Of a stretch of 64,000 nucleotides of DNA, positions 46,701 through 55,899 are shown piece by piece. The stretch comes from Hydractinia symbiolongicarpus (lineage: Eukaryota > Cnidaria > Hydrozoa > Anthoathecata > Hydractiniidae), in contig NC_079878.1 of the NCBI RefSeq assembly GCF_029227915.1, forward strand, positions 12,464,001 to 12,528,000. Reading direction: 5' to 3'. The number at the start of each line of letters is the position of its first letter. The stretch's first letter is position 1. The position numbers were made by a program, and so were the translations under genes. Below the pieces are notes generated by a model, which made no database searches, was not told the origin of the DNA, and was given only the letters and a program-made list of their open reading frames with translations.

Positions 46701-49700
46701 CTATTACCTCTTCCTTTATCTCTAATTCCCTGATAACCTCTACCAGTGCCTCCTCTTGAACCATATGATAAAGAACTTGCATATCCAACAAGACATTCCT
46801 CCTTAATTGGCAAAGTTGACTGGCTGTTATCACTATTGTCTCTTTCATGTTGCTGTATGTCAGCTTTCCAAATGTTGTTCTGGCAAACTTTTTATTATCT
46901 TCAGTCATGTTTGCTGCATTCAGTAGAAAGTAGGCTCTAACAGATTCTGGTAATTCCATATCATCTTCTTTTATGTTGTTATATAAATTCTCAAATTAAA
47001 TAAGTCTGAATAATTTTCACTGAAAGTCCTTTTGTAATTGTAAAATTCTTTGAATGCATTATAGGCTCCTGTATTTTTGTCTTTCAAAAATAATGCATTC
47101 AATCGAATAATTATTTTATCAAGACCATCATTCTCAGTCAGTTCTACTGTCAAACGAAATAAAAAAAACAAACCAAGAAACATGGGTCTTCCTTTTTTAA
47201 ATGGATACATCACATTTTATTTACTTTTATTTTTTTCAAGGTAAAATGTTGGCTGCATCCCAATACATCATTCACAGATTTGCAAGGAAGTGATTGCAAG
47301 GCTATTGCCATCACAGTGGTGGCAATGAGCACCAACCCCTTTTTTGCAGATGTCGATTTTTCGGTAAGGTTGATTTTTGTTTATCACTTTTTTGTTGACA
47401 TTTGCCAAAACAATGATCAAACTTCTTAGACATATAACAGGAGTGATTTATCCGTGGAAACCTTTTATAGTCCATTTTTGATGTGGGTAATCATCTCAAA
47501 AACAGTTGACATTGTGGGAGATATTGTGGTATTAATTTAGAAGTTATATTTGTTTTTGAGGGGACTGACTTTAGCAAACATCCTGATATAAAACTTTAAA
47601 ATTCTCAGTGCATTGTAGCCTAAGTACAAAAGTCAGAACTGATAAAAAATTTAGGTTATGTAATTTATCTTGATATGTAGTGTAAGCAGAAATTTAATTT
47701 TTGAACCATCAATATTGAATGTATTACAAAAAACGTTGATCCTGCTTTAAAGGAAAGCTAACAAAAATAATGTTTTTTTGTATTGAAAACATTCTTACAT
47801 ATCACTAAAACAATATGGCCTAAAAAATTTTTTGCATTTTTTATGTGTAATTTTGTCCCCAAAAATCAGGGGACTGTAATACCACTTTGACCTTACCAAC
47901 AGTCACAAATTAAAAAAAATTACACAATTCACATTCATGCTATAACAAACATGTTGTCAATCATTAATTCTCCTTTATGAAAATAATTTTTATGGGATAT
48001 AATTTTTGACAATTTTGTGCATTTTTTTTCATTTTTGTACAGATTAAACTAAAGTAAGTGGAAATTAATAATTTTTTACTGTTGTAATTTTGTCATGTCA
48101 AACTTTAAACAGTTAAGTTATTGATTTTTAAACATTCAGTTTGGGAGCTAATTCTGTTTCCCATTCCTATAACTTCGATAAACTTTCTCAAATGTATTCA
48201 AAGTGAAAACACTGCTATACACCGTAAAAGAAACACAATGAAAGGGTTAAGGAACCCCTTGATACCCTTTTTAGAAATAATGTTATGTTATCATTTTTAA
48301 ATTTTAACACATCTAAAGCTGAGACATAAAAAATTTGTTATGTATTTACAGATGAATAATAAACTTGTAGTCATGGAACAAGGGAAAAAGTTGTCAAAGG
48401 AAAATGGCACCATGCATAGACCCAAACTCTCAATCAAGTTTCTTGTTTTTAGTTCTACTTTTGCATTTCTTATTTTTTTAGCAACTAAAGGTCACTCTGC
48501 GAAGTCAGTTCGGTCCGAAAATTTTAACTCCAGTGTACTATGAAACTGGGGAAGCAGTTAAGAAAAAGGCTATCAGAGGTATTTAATTGTGTACTCTGGA
48601 AACTACATAGAGGTTTGTTTTAATAATAAGGAATGTAAATTAGGTATAGCCACCAAAAGGCTGAACAAGATAAAGCAAGATTTGTATTTGTAAATAGTTT
48701 TTGGGGAGGGAAAAGGAATTTATCAAGTCAATCAAGAATTTTTGCGGAATACATAATATTAATGTGTTAGATTTCTTTGGACACAAAGGGTGTTTGTATT
48801 AAATGATGTTCTAAAAAGTTGTAAATTAGCGAGTTCAAAAACTTAAAGTTTTGTGCATGTTCAGCTCTCTGAAAGTTGCAGTAAAAAATGAATAATAAAA
48901 AAGAATATCATCTCACACATAATAGGACATCATGATTTCATAAACATACAATAAATACGATAAGATAACAGAGAATATCAAACAAAAGTAGACATCACCA
49001 CACACCTACAAATACCAACCGTTAATCATCTGTTTAACATGCTCCCAGGTAAATGCTGTAGCTGACCAATAGTGAAAGCGTACTTAGTTTTACCACTATT
49101 ACTACAATTAAGTAGCATAATCAGTGTCAATCCGAAAAGGAGCTCAATAAGATAAGTAAGTAGACAAAATAAGTAGACAAAAGTGCACACATACATATAC
49201 GTTTTATTTAAGACTGATGTTATAAGGATAAACAAGCTAAAAGAAAGCAAAAAATAACTTTTAGATTTGTGTTATGCAATACACAGACATTAAGAACACA
49301 GACCACTTGCGAGGTCTGTGTGTTGATCAAATGCATTGTATTATGTAAGAAATCTAAGCCGTTTTCAGAAGTTGTTATTCCTTAGGTATCAATGTAGAAA
49401 AAACCTATGTTTCATTTTGGTGCTTTTACACTGTAAGAATGTTCCACCTTTAAACTTCTAAGTCAAAAAATAGATTCAAATTATCGTTTATGTAAAATGA
49501 TTTTAGGTGACGTTTTTTCTTTTGTTTTAAGCTAACATTTTTTTGTGTGTAAATTTGTTATAAACTTATCTTCTTATGTTACTGTTTTTAAATGACTTCA
49601 CAAACAGGTTTAGTATTAAAACAATAATAACTGATTCCCCTGAACTGTACCGCAAAATATCACTCAAGGTCTAAGACCGACAAGCTTTTAGTGGTGTGCA

Positions 49701-52700
49701 ATATTTATTAACCCTCTATGTTGGTAAAAGTTCGAAAAAAATTTCCGTTTAGTGTTTTTATAATAATGAATTTTACCTACTTTCCTTATTACTCCAGATA
49801 AAAGTTTAAAACAGTCCTGTCTAAACACAGAAGCATTCTATGCAGAATTTCAAGACAGTTACATAAGAATTTGTTATAAATTCGTTGTCTTCCAGTTATT
49901 ATTTTTGATAAAACTGGATATCTCATCATTGTTTCTTATAGACAACGTAGATTAGCTAACTAGCTACCTTGAAGGAGTTTCTGGTTAATTCAACTTTATA
50001 ATTTGACATTGTCATTGTTTCTCTCCTTTGAAATATTTTTGTAGATTGTAGGACTTGATAATGATTTCCAATGCTTCTTGAAACTTGTTTCTTTTTTTCA
50101 TGTTTTTTACCTTTTATGCTACAATTTTTCTTGACGATGGGCAATACTGCTCCATATCGATATAAAGAGCGCTAAGCCAATCAGAATGCCCAAAACCTGT
50201 ATTGCCCGCTTGCAAAATTTAGAGGATTAACAAGAATTTATACAATATACTGTTAGATAAGCTGTAAACCAATCTGTTTATTCAATACTACCAAATGCTG
50301 ACCTGTTTTTGTGTTAGTCAAATAACGTTATAGTTAATCACAATTCTTAAATGTTCTGTTTTTGTTTACAAAATGTTAGTTCAGCTCATTTATTCATGAT
50401 TAAGGTAGAAGAGTTAGTTTTGCAAAGCAAAACCTCAGACTAACATAATTTAGAGAGGTTTTTCAGGTGGTTGGTTTTAAACAACATAATTGTCACAATA
50501 TGATAATAATAATGATAATTTTGTACACTGAACAGCCAGCAAATTTTAAAATATTAAAATATTTAATTTTAGCTCAGAAAGAAGTATTTTATGTTTTATA
50601 ATTAATAATTAACTTAAATAACTTTAAACCACAAAAAATCATGCAAAAATATATATAGGTTATAAATATAGGTTGTATCATTTTTCACAAGTTGCTAATA
50701 TGTTTAATTTTACAGTTTGGGAATGATTTAAATCCAGAAAGCAATTTTTTTCTTTTCGCTCGGTGGTGGTTTTATTATTAAATTATTTTTATTAAAGAGT
50801 CTATTATTCCATTTATAGCCTTAAAGATACCTCATGTTCAATTATCTAAGCAAGTTTTGGACAAAATTAGAGAAGGTAAAGATATTTGGAGTTTATATTG
50901 GTGTAGAATTATTCCACTGTTAAGTTTTATTAAATAAGAAAAGCTATTTTGATGAGTAAAACTATTCTTACATAATGGTGAAAAGGCTTAATAGTAGATC
51001 TTCTTTAGTGTGTCTTGGTGAAACCATTACTCCAGTAGTGGAAGATAATCAGGAGCAAATATTCTCTGCCGATGTTATTACTGCTTTTGAATTGTTAAGA
51101 GGAGATTTGGTGTCGTACTTAGCAGGTAACAAACCTTTTAGGAGTAAATTCTCCACAGGAATATTTTTTTATAAAACAAAATTATATATAAATTATAATA
51201 GCTGTTATCTGTTTGCTTACTTACTACATTTGCTTACTACATTATAGTACATTATCAGACTCTAAACAACTTGTTGTTTATAGTCTGAAAATGTACTCAT
51301 AATGTACGAAAAGCTTCAGAAATAAATACTTTTTAAACTTTCAAAATCGTTTTATTTTTTCTTAATTCATAAACTATGGCTGTTATTTTTACCAACAAAA
51401 ATTGATCATTCTACATTTTAAGCTTATTTTTAGTACTAAATTGCAACATATTGTTATTCAGTGGTCTCTTTATTTTTATTATTGTATTCAAGTAAACAGG
51501 GAATGACAAGCTTACCGAAAAAGGCATGGGTAGTTTATGTGTTTTAAATTACGAATGTATTGTTAACCATTAGATTTGCATCATAAAAGTAAAACAAGAA
51601 ATATTGGCAGCAATTTTGAGCAGGTATCAAATAGTTTTCTGGTGTCATCATTTTTTACCACAATTTCGGATTCCGTCCCCCCCCTCCCCCCCACCCCCGC
51701 AATAACTTTTCATAGGATTGTTCAAATTGAACGTACGTCATAGTACGTCATAAAAGGAACATTATGGCGGCAATAAATTTTTGCTTGCGTCAGCACATTT
51801 TCTGTGACGTCATCAGAAGCTTAAAAATTGTTAAAAATGCCACTATCTGCTTAAAATATAATTACTTTTGTTCTAGAGCGAATTTTTACATTCTGTTTGA
51901 AATTTCTGAAAGCTAAATAAATTTTTTTTAACATATCTTCCGGTTTTTACATGGATGGAATAAATAATTGCAAAAAATTGCCCGAAAATCCGTTTTTTCC
52001 CGATTTTCGGGTAAAATCCGACAAAATCGGGAAATCGGATTAGTCACGTGTCAAAATTATTCAAAATGATTCTTCTTGACGAAACAAAGTTGTGTTGCAA
52101 GTTTCAAGTTCTAAGGATAATCCTAACAGGAGTTATTATATTTTCCCCATTATAAGGATTTCATAGAGATTTTAGGGGTATTTCGAGTAATGGCCAATAT
52201 CAAAGCCTCTGAATGGTATGGGACCTAAAAATTTAGCATGCAGGTGTCTAATAGATAAATGTTGAAACTCAGTAAGTATCATAGCCATATAAGAAAGCAA
52301 TCAGGAGTTATTAAAAAAAACCGTCAGGGGGGGCGGACCGAATAGGGTTAAGCTGGGTCAACCCACCTATTTGTAATAAACGAGTTGATGAGCAAAAATG
52401 ATGAAATCACAATTTCTTTTTAACTCTTTGTTAAAGCAACTTGGTCCCATAGATTTTCTTGAACAACATTTCCAAATCTACACAATAGGGGCAAAAACAA
52501 AGACATTTTTAAACAAGATTTTTCAAAGAACATCTTTATCATTGTTCTTCTGCCTAAGTGGATTTTTCCATTGACGTTTCAAATTTTAAGCAACAAAGTT
52601 TTTGAATAATGTTTCTGAAATATATATCCAATTGCAAAAGAACTTCAGAAATGCAACAATTGTGTTGGATTTCTGTTTCAGGACAATTTTTATTATATTA

Positions 52701-55220
52701 TATTATAGGTCTTAACGCCAAGGTCTCAGTTGACCTATAATAGTCTTCCCACTAGTGAAAAGGCTGTTTTCAGAAAGGTAATAACTGCAATTTGTTGACA
52801 CTATGATTTGTTGTTCAGCTGGAGATGTTATGCACTTGAAACTTTTTGTTAACACTAAACAAATTCTATGGTGTGTAATAATACTTTTCTCTTTAGAGTG
52901 AAAAGACATTTACTTAACTTTTACATAAAATTTTTATTTTTTTTTCTATTGCACTTGTTAGAAGGAGTTCAAGTGTTTTAATTAAAAACATGCTCAAAGC
53001 ACCTTAAAGTGGAATCATAATAAAGATATAAACAGAAAGAGGCACAACGTAATAATTTTCTGTTTATAATAAAAATAGAAATTTTTTCTTCATCTTATTG
53101 AATTTAAACGAACAATAGCTTTGAGAACTTTTATAGTTTATAAATCCACCACATGCTCTAGAACTTTTAGTCTTACGAAAGTAATTGTCCACTATGGTTG
53201 ACATGTAATTGGGTGTGATCTAGTTCTTCTATAAAAAAGCAAGCAAGTGAACTCCCACCGGAGTAGATTCCTCAATAAAGTAATAATTGAAATTGTCTTT
53301 TAGGGGTTTCAAGCATGCCATCGGAAATTATTTCCACAAACCAAAGGTAAGTTAAACAATCACAATGAATTAAATTATTTGTGAAGATAAATAACATAGC
53401 ATAGTGAATAAGGTTGTTGTAAAAGAAAAACACTTAACCAAAAGTTTCGTGCTATTCTGCACTCATACTTGGAATGTTTAATTCCATTCTGTGTTTCCTG
53501 TCTTTGTATTTTTTTCTATAAGATAGAGACATCATTATGATAGAGACAGTATTATTTTCATATACACAGTTCTTGGCTTGTCCCTCTTTTACTGTTTAAA
53601 GTTTACTGATATTCTGTCCCATTCAAGCATTAATATAAAATAATTATTTAGGTTTAATTGCACGAAACACATTTACCCCTACTAGCTTTAAAAATATTGC
53701 TGAGTTGAATAAGCTTGAATTTATGCCAATCCTTTAAAAAGATATTTCAAGTCCACTGTTTTTGTGACACATTATATACCTAGTACAAAGTGCCTAACCT
53801 ACCCTTGTCACACCATTCCCCTTGAACCAAAATCAATCCTTAAAATTAGAACTCAGTTCTTACAACTAGAACTCAGTTCTTACAACTAGGTATATAAAAA
53901 TTGCCCTACAATATAGGGATCACTTATAGGGATCACTGTGAGAACCTTAAATTGAATATTTTATACTTCTTACTAGATCCCAACTTTTAACATGGCCAAC
54001 ATGTGAAAGCCTACATACCCAGCTAGTTATATACTCAAAGGCCTCACAACTGACAGTTATAAAAAGATCGTAAATACTCCAATGTCAATATATAGATAAA
54101 TAGTTTTCTTATTATTAAAAAGAGAAGAACCCTCTTAAAATTATGCTGTCTGGCTACATAGGCATTATCTATATAGCTACTTGTACTTTGAAACTTATTT
54201 AATAACATGAAACAAATGTTCTTCTTGAGCGCTGACATGGTATTAAGTGGCTCCTAATCTCAAAATAAATAGTATCAAGATGTGACCATCCCCCATCATT
54301 AGACATCAAAAAGGATTTCTGTAATCCTCAATGCGGGATATCTTGCAAATCTAATTAAAAATTCCAAGTTGTAGTTTTAGCCAATTATATGGACAACATC
54401 ACTAAGCCCTGTGTCATTTTTAGAAAATTGAATTCTGCTAAATTTTCTCAAAATTACCTAGGGCCTAATTACCCACATCAATTGCCACATTTTCTTGTAG
54501 TTTGGCGAAATTATAGCCTAATAACATATGTTATATGTTGAACTTTCATGTTGTCGTTATAACTTGATGTTTATGCGATGTAATATATATTCTTTTTGAG
54601 ATGTGATAAAATAGATGTTAAAAAATACACCGATTATTTTCAGCTTTGTAAGTTTACCTCCTTTATCCTAGTACTTTTAAAACTTTTTGTTTCTATTAAA
54701 AATCATAAACAATAGGAACAAATTCAAAGGGTTTTCTTGTTTTCAAAACATTTCATTTTTAATTTTCATTAAAAAGCTAGTATTGTTATACAACGCAGGA
54801 CAAACTTGTATTTTATATAATACTTTCAATTGCACAGAAATATGTAGTCCTTTATTGTTTATAGGAATGGAATGCTGTCTGCAAGTGGAAAACACGTTGC
54901 CACTGTCTGTTGTTTTGAGTGTAGAGACCCAAGTAATAAACAACTTTGAGGTGGCAAGATTTGCAGTACAAGAGTACCATGTATCATTTAACCTTGGTGA
55001 TGAAATTCGTGTGTATCCTGCACAAGTAAATAGAAAATTGCAAATAAATGGCAGAACATCAGTAGTTCTCACCCCTGTAAGAGACAGCCAAACATACTTA
55101 CTGGTCCTTACAGGTAATACTTTGTGAATTATATGGTTGTTTTAAATAATAATGTATAACTAAACTTCAAATTCTTTTAAAGGCATCATGCACCTGCAAT
55201 ACATATGCTATCAAAAATGA
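28654..55220 (+). CDS. Unrecognised multi-exon gene, block 2 (ten exons)
   Basis: Exons at 28654-28765, 36011-36169, 39204-39341, 47241-47363, 48482-48578, 50819-50875, 51009-51125, 53304-53346, 54848-55113 and 55183-55220 have AG/GT sites, no internal stop, and reading phases that match at every junction (0,0,0,0,1,1,1,2,1). Chance agreement over nine junctions is very unlikely. The product has about 360 residues, soluble, without an obvious transmembrane segment. Seen stretches include 'LVVHLHDFW'-like text in exon 2 (FVVHLHDFWNERSGPLKDD), 'LKVTLRSQFGPKILTPVYYE', 'ITPVVEDNQEQIFSADVITA' and 'HVSFNLGDEIRVYPAQVNRK'. I do not recognise the family. The first exon needs two bases from an upstream exon, so either block 1 continues here through a missed exon or this is a separate 5'-partial gene. 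Confidence 0.72.
28766..30689. other. Intron, no gene seen
   Basis: 29640-29660 'aaggttactgtaaaggaaac' and 30668-30685 'cctttacagtaaccttaa' are inverted copies about 1 kb apart, as are 'gaaaaaaccgggaacctttt' (30367) and 'aaaaggttcccggattt' (30242). These may be arms of a nested foldback element. No domain seen. Confidence 0.45.
30690..31005 (+). mobile_element. Helitron, 5'-truncated
   Basis: Matches the tandem copies at 20215-20523: 'agatctataccatgaaggca', 'tgctgatttcagcaaaattt', 'gctgacgtcagcaaaac', and ends 'gtggatttttccacaggcct' then 'tatcgaGTAG' (CTAG with one change). The hairpin GTGGA-TTTT-TCCAC is intact. Confidence 0.72.
31493..31547 (+). repeat. G-rich tract with 19-bp tandem duplication
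   Basis: Two copies of ggggtctgggaatgggggc at 31510-31547, preceded by 'ggggtgggaggggtc'. At least six G runs of three or more lie within 55 bp, so a G-quadruplex on this strand is possible. Confidence 0.8.
31560..32210 (+). pseudogene. RTE/CFDP2-like LINE 3' end, copy 2
   Basis: Starts with 'SLEIVENFCYLGDMLSSEGG', then the same C-terminal domain as 23780-24285 with frameshifts (for example near 31720) and an internal 18-bp duplication 'gttttgttgtatggtagt' at about 31760. Ends 'aaacggacgttaagcc' and a short (ATGATR) tail at 32197-32212. 5'-truncated. Confidence 0.85.
32215..32430 (+). repeat. Dispersed repeat shared with 51740-51960
   Basis: 'attctagagcgaaatttttac', 'attttgttt', 'agctaaataaa' and 'aacatattttccggttttta' followed by 'cat' occur in the same order at 51870-51955. 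The upstream parts both have 'atggcggcaa/atggcagcaa'. Class unknown. Confidence 0.65.
32431..33059. other. Intron, no gene seen
   Basis: 32530-32680 is GC-richer with 'accgattttttaaccgattg'. A few diverged R1-like words occur at 32930-33060. Confidence 0.35.
33060..34200 (+). repeat. Interspersed repeat R1, copy C, with tandem sub-units
   Basis: The fullest R1 copy. 33220-33330 matches the 150-280 block of copy A; 33985-34190 matches 600-760. Between them, four sub-units of about 115-120 bp repeat (starting near 33424, 33545, 33658, 33778): 'ctgtgtttctgtttaaccga', 'agttataataaa', poly-T, 'gggtattacgcctaaacgca', 'agtttacctgtactaagcgc', 'tcagtccaatgttaa'. 'gctagc' palindromes cluster at 33100-33280. 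Confidence 0.78.
34201..36010. other. Intron, no gene seen
   Basis: ORFs on both strands at 34716-35629 are Lys/Phe-rich products of AT-rich sequence. 'aactagtagg' words only; no splice-linked exon noticed. Confidence 0.4.
36011..36169 (+). CDS. Unknown gene block 2, exon b
   Basis: Acceptor 'taattttag', donor 'atcatg|gtatac', 53 codons, phase 0 to 0: GLFISFVVHLHDFWNERSGP, then 'DDIVNCLKMASPGMQSRLLN' and 'GWAEVFIVYIM'. Confidence 0.75.
36170..39203. other. Intron, with a Helitron-derived fragment at 36755-36830
   Basis: 36760-36820 ('tatgtgggtaactagg', 'gatgatgtcatcaaaaaacc') matches the inside of Helitron copy 2 at 20765-20875. The rest is AT-rich. Two ORFs at 37187-37583 are open but unrecognised. 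Confidence 0.45.
39204..39341 (+). CDS. Unknown gene block 2, exon c
   Basis: Acceptor 'gtattaacag', donor 'aataaa|gttagt', 46 codons, phase 0 to 0. Starts MSSFITTTTNDKIVASLNEV and ends 'LEEGLMRALGRDGNK'. Confidence 0.72.
39342..40500. other. Intron, no gene seen
   Basis: AT-rich with 'agaagaagaaag' purine runs near 40148. No recognised element. Confidence 0.4.
40500..40960 (-). repeat. Interspersed repeat R1, copy D, with 250-bp direct duplication
   Basis: 'aagaattgtgttgcag' starts at 40511 and 40761; about 150 bp after each is nearly identical ('caaacaatgcatttggcttc', 'gagctagataaacacaactt', 'aaaagctgttataccaaact'). 'taactgcatttagcataaga' and 'ggtagctag' are R1 words on the minus strand. 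Confidence 0.75.
40961..42177. other. Intron, no gene seen
   Basis: 41040-41230 is GC-richer ('gcactgccatgaccactttc'), without a recognised domain. The rest is AT-rich. Confidence 0.4.
42178..42400 (-). pseudogene. Penelope-type GIY-YIG endonuclease fragment
   Basis: The minus strand reads 'LRKLKTVVPSLKAPIDKELR', then 'SGVVYKIQCPCCNACYVG', a stop, and 'TVQHLITRFKEHLSASAPVG' and 'KHAKHC'. The order Y-K-I-x-C-x-x-C ... C-Y-V-G-x-T ... R-x-K-E-H is the GIY-YIG domain found after the reverse transcriptase in Penelope-like elements (the paired cysteines are typical there). TAA interrupts it at the position after YVG. The RT part is not seen. Confidence 0.68.
42636..42780 (-). mobile_element. Helitron-like 3' end
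   Basis: On the minus strand 'aagtgggttattctatgggc' then 'cttatcaaCTAG' followed by T resembles the family end 'gtggatttttccacaggcctt' with a decayed hairpin. How far it extends upstream is not clear. Confidence 0.45.
43100..43625 (-). pseudogene. Copia RNase H domain
   Basis: 'NLCFADATHASLKCGSSQGS', 'SPLASETMALGDEADMACLL', 'ITCFTDSKSLFETLKTSNFT', 'IRLRVDMARLRQMVEESEIS' and 'NQLADCMTKR' in order, with a shift near 43330 and another near 43205; stop near 43100. Acidic residues of RNase H are kept. Confidence 0.88.
43626..44579 (-). pseudogene. Copia reverse transcriptase
   Basis: Open from 44579: 'EVSDVGQPVITTKWVITEKF' and 'VVKASLIVRGFEGDSTDLRT', the start of Copia RT, then 'GWTINSFYISSAFLQGN' where the catalytic Asp is normally 'xxDVxxAFL' but here reads FYISSAFL, so that Asp is lost. 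Past frameshifts, 'LLVCHVDDLLF' at about 44020-43990 keeps the VDD motif. Confidence 0.85.
44724..45898 (-). pseudogene. Copia integrase and linker
   Basis: 45898-45524 reads 'FNQLLCMDLKEFSHYNTWIF' and 'CQILSDNGGEFDNKEMRELG', with the first two Asp of the DDE core. The frame shifts near 45545, where the catalytic Glu is expected (relatives read VERHN; here MERHN). 45545-44724 continues the C-terminal part, 'CRRKRFKGWNGPAIVLGKD' and an acidic linker. Confidence 0.85.
45962..46813 (-). pseudogene. Copia gag zinc knuckle and protease
   Basis: 'CHICESIRHFANKCPHR' is a C-X2-C-X4-H-X4-C knuckle. 'GILDSGCTKTLSGKVWVDEY' contains the aspartic protease DSG. A Gly/Arg-rich stretch precedes the knuckle. 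283 codons open, the longest reading frame in the window. Its end (45962-45990) carries the start of the integrase HHCC region. Confidence 0.88.
46640..47170 (-). pseudogene. Copia gag capsid part
   Basis: 'LTVELTENDGLDKIIIRLNA' then 'LFLKDKNTGAYNAFKEFYNY' (47170-47010) and, past a shift near 46970, 'MELPESVRAYFLLNAANMTE' resemble Copia gag. The N-terminus is missing. Confidence 0.75.
47241..47363 (+). CDS. Unknown gene block 2, exon d
   Basis: Acceptor 'tttttttcaag', donor 'ttttcg|gtaagg', 41 codons, phase 0 to 0: VKCWLHPNTSFTDLQGSDCK, then 'AIAITVVAMSTNPFFADVDFS'-like text without a stop. Lies about 70-80 bp from the antisense Copia gag. Confidence 0.72.
47364..48481. other. Intron; possible extra 15-nt exon
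   Basis: A micro-exon at 48351-48365 (MNNKL) with 'tttacag' and 'gtagtc' would fit the phase, but exon d joins exon e without it. Otherwise AT-rich. Confidence 0.35.
48482..48578 (+). CDS. Unknown gene block 2, exon e
   Basis: Acceptor 'ttttttag', donor 'atcagag|gtattt', phase 0 start, phase 1 end: QLKVTLRSQFGPKILTPVYY, then 'ETGEAVKKKAIR'. Confidence 0.72.
48579..50818. other. Intron, no gene seen
   Basis: 49280-49325 has an inverted pair 'cacagaccacttgc' and 'gaggtctgtgtg'. The rest is AT-rich without recognised elements. Confidence 0.4.
50819..50875 (+). CDS. Unknown gene block 2, exon f
   Basis: Acceptor 'catttatag', donor 'agaag|gtaaag'. Two bases complete an Ala codon, then LKIPHVQLSKQVLDKIRE. 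Phase 1 end. Confidence 0.68.
51009..51125 (+). CDS. Unknown gene block 2, exon g
   Basis: Acceptor 'cttctttag', donor 'gcag|gtaaca'. Reads CLGETITPVVEDNQEQIFSA then 'DVITAFELLRGDLVSYLA'. An upstream AG at 51001 would put a stop in frame, so 51009 is the supported start. Confidence 0.72.
51674..51700 (-). repeat. Poly-C tract
   Basis: C-rich run with four blocks of five or more C; G-quadruplex possible on the minus strand. Confidence 0.75.
51720..51960 (+). repeat. Dispersed repeat shared with 32215-32430
   Basis: 'tgttctagagcgaatttttac' to 'aacatatcttccggttttta' matches the other copy with small changes. Additional 'gtacgtcatagtacgtcata' direct repeat at 51731-51752. Confidence 0.65.
51961..52379. 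other. Intron, no gene seen
   Basis: 51985-52040 contains 'tcccgattttcgggtaaaatcc' and similar words, a local hairpin. 'tcagggggggcgga' at 52324. Confidence 0.4.
52380..52590 (+). mobile_element. Helitron fragment
   Basis: 'tctacacaataggggcaaaaac' and 'attgttcttctgcctaagtg', then 'gatttttccattgacg' match the 3' part of the Helitron family at 21110-21240. The terminal CTAG is not kept. Confidence 0.5.
52591..53303. other. Intron, no gene seen
   Basis: AT-rich, no recognised element. Confidence 0.4.
53304..53346 (+). CDS. Unknown gene block 2, exon h
   Basis: 43 nt; acceptor 'tgtcttttag', donor 'aaccaaag|gtaagt' (a near-consensus donor). Two bases complete Gly, then VSSMPSEIISTNQ. Phase 2 end. 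Confidence 0.65.
53347..54847. other. Intron with small tandem duplications
   Basis: 'agaactcagttcttacaact' is repeated in tandem at 53847-53890 and 'tatagggatcac' at 53923-53940. No exon noticed. Confidence 0.45.
54848..55113 (+). CDS. Unknown gene block 2, exon i
   Basis: The longest exon. Donor 'ttacag|gtaata', phase 1 end. The acceptor at 54847 ('aatatgtag') fits the phase of exon h; the better-looking acceptor at 54864 ('gtttatag') does not and would need another small exon. Reads MECCLQVENTLPLSVVLSVE, 'VINNFEVARFAVQEYHVSFN', 'LGDEIRVYPAQVNRKLQING' and 'TSVVLTPVRDSQTYLLVLT'. Rich in beta-type residues. Confidence 0.72.
55183..55220 (+). CDS. Unknown gene block 2, last exon (probable)
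   Basis: Acceptor 'aattcttttaaag' after a pyrimidine tract; two bases complete Gly, then IMHLQYICYQK and TGA at 55218-55220. No strong polyadenylation signal was picked out, so this terminal exon is tentative. Confidence 0.45.
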
Positions 55221-55890
55221 CCTTGCAAATTAGTTTGTCTGAGTTTCTGAGTGCTTTTAAATAGTTTTAACTTTTTTCTGTGCATATAACAAGAATTATT
55301 TAGAATTATGCTGACGAAAGCAGGTGTTTTGTATTCTTAGTCTTTACATAGACCTGACATGAGATTTACCAACTATGAGATTTTAAACTACTTCGTTGTG
55401 TTAACATGTTTACATTGAATTTTTCGAATCAGGGTTGTGCATTACCTTTTTAAACATGCTCAACATCTCTATACACATGCTCAGTAGTGTTGCGTAAAAA
55501 CATGTAAACAATTATAAAGGCCTCTCATATAGGAGTAACGATGCTGTAGCAAATTGCATACAAAGGCTTGTGCAGATACTTTTGCAATGCAAAAAAGTTC
55601 TACCAGCTGATATCAGGTATTGTGGATGGAATTGTACAAGGACTTATGCAAGTTCTGTTAGCAGCTATAGCAAATAATTAAAGAAAACGATTACAGATTG
55701 TTTGGATATACATTTTTTTTATTAAAAAATGATTGCAATCAAATGTTAAGTTAATGTAAATGAATATTTTTTTTTTATTTGACTACTTTTTATAAAAGAT
55801 TTTGGAGATAATAGATTATAAAAAAGTGAATCATTATTTATGAAAGATTTGTAATAGCAAGAAATTTTGAGTGGGGGTGTAAATTCATGC
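55221..55890. other. Gene end or 3' flank, no feature
   Basis: AT-rich, no further exon recognised before the LINE cluster. Confidence 0.4.
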
Positions 55891-55899
55891 TTCATAACC

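Larger units (their letters stand above)
42890..47170 (-). mobile_element. Ty1/Copia element, degraded, antisense to the host gene
   Basis: Minus-strand order gag (47170-46640), protease and integrase (46500-45530), reverse transcriptase (44580-43950), RNase H (43625-43100), the Copia order. A probable polypurine tract (agaagaggtgga, 42971-42982 in reverse) precedes TGTTTATATTG at 42969, a possible 3' LTR start. The gag end stops about 70-80 bp before exon 47241, with no 5' LTR seen, so it is 5'-truncated. It lies in an intron of the unrecognised gene. Confidence 0.9.

Noticed and set aside
48351-48543. 67-codon ORF as part of the unknown gene
   Set aside because: Its frame disagrees with exon e at 48482; the exon's own frame joins the upstream exon cleanly.
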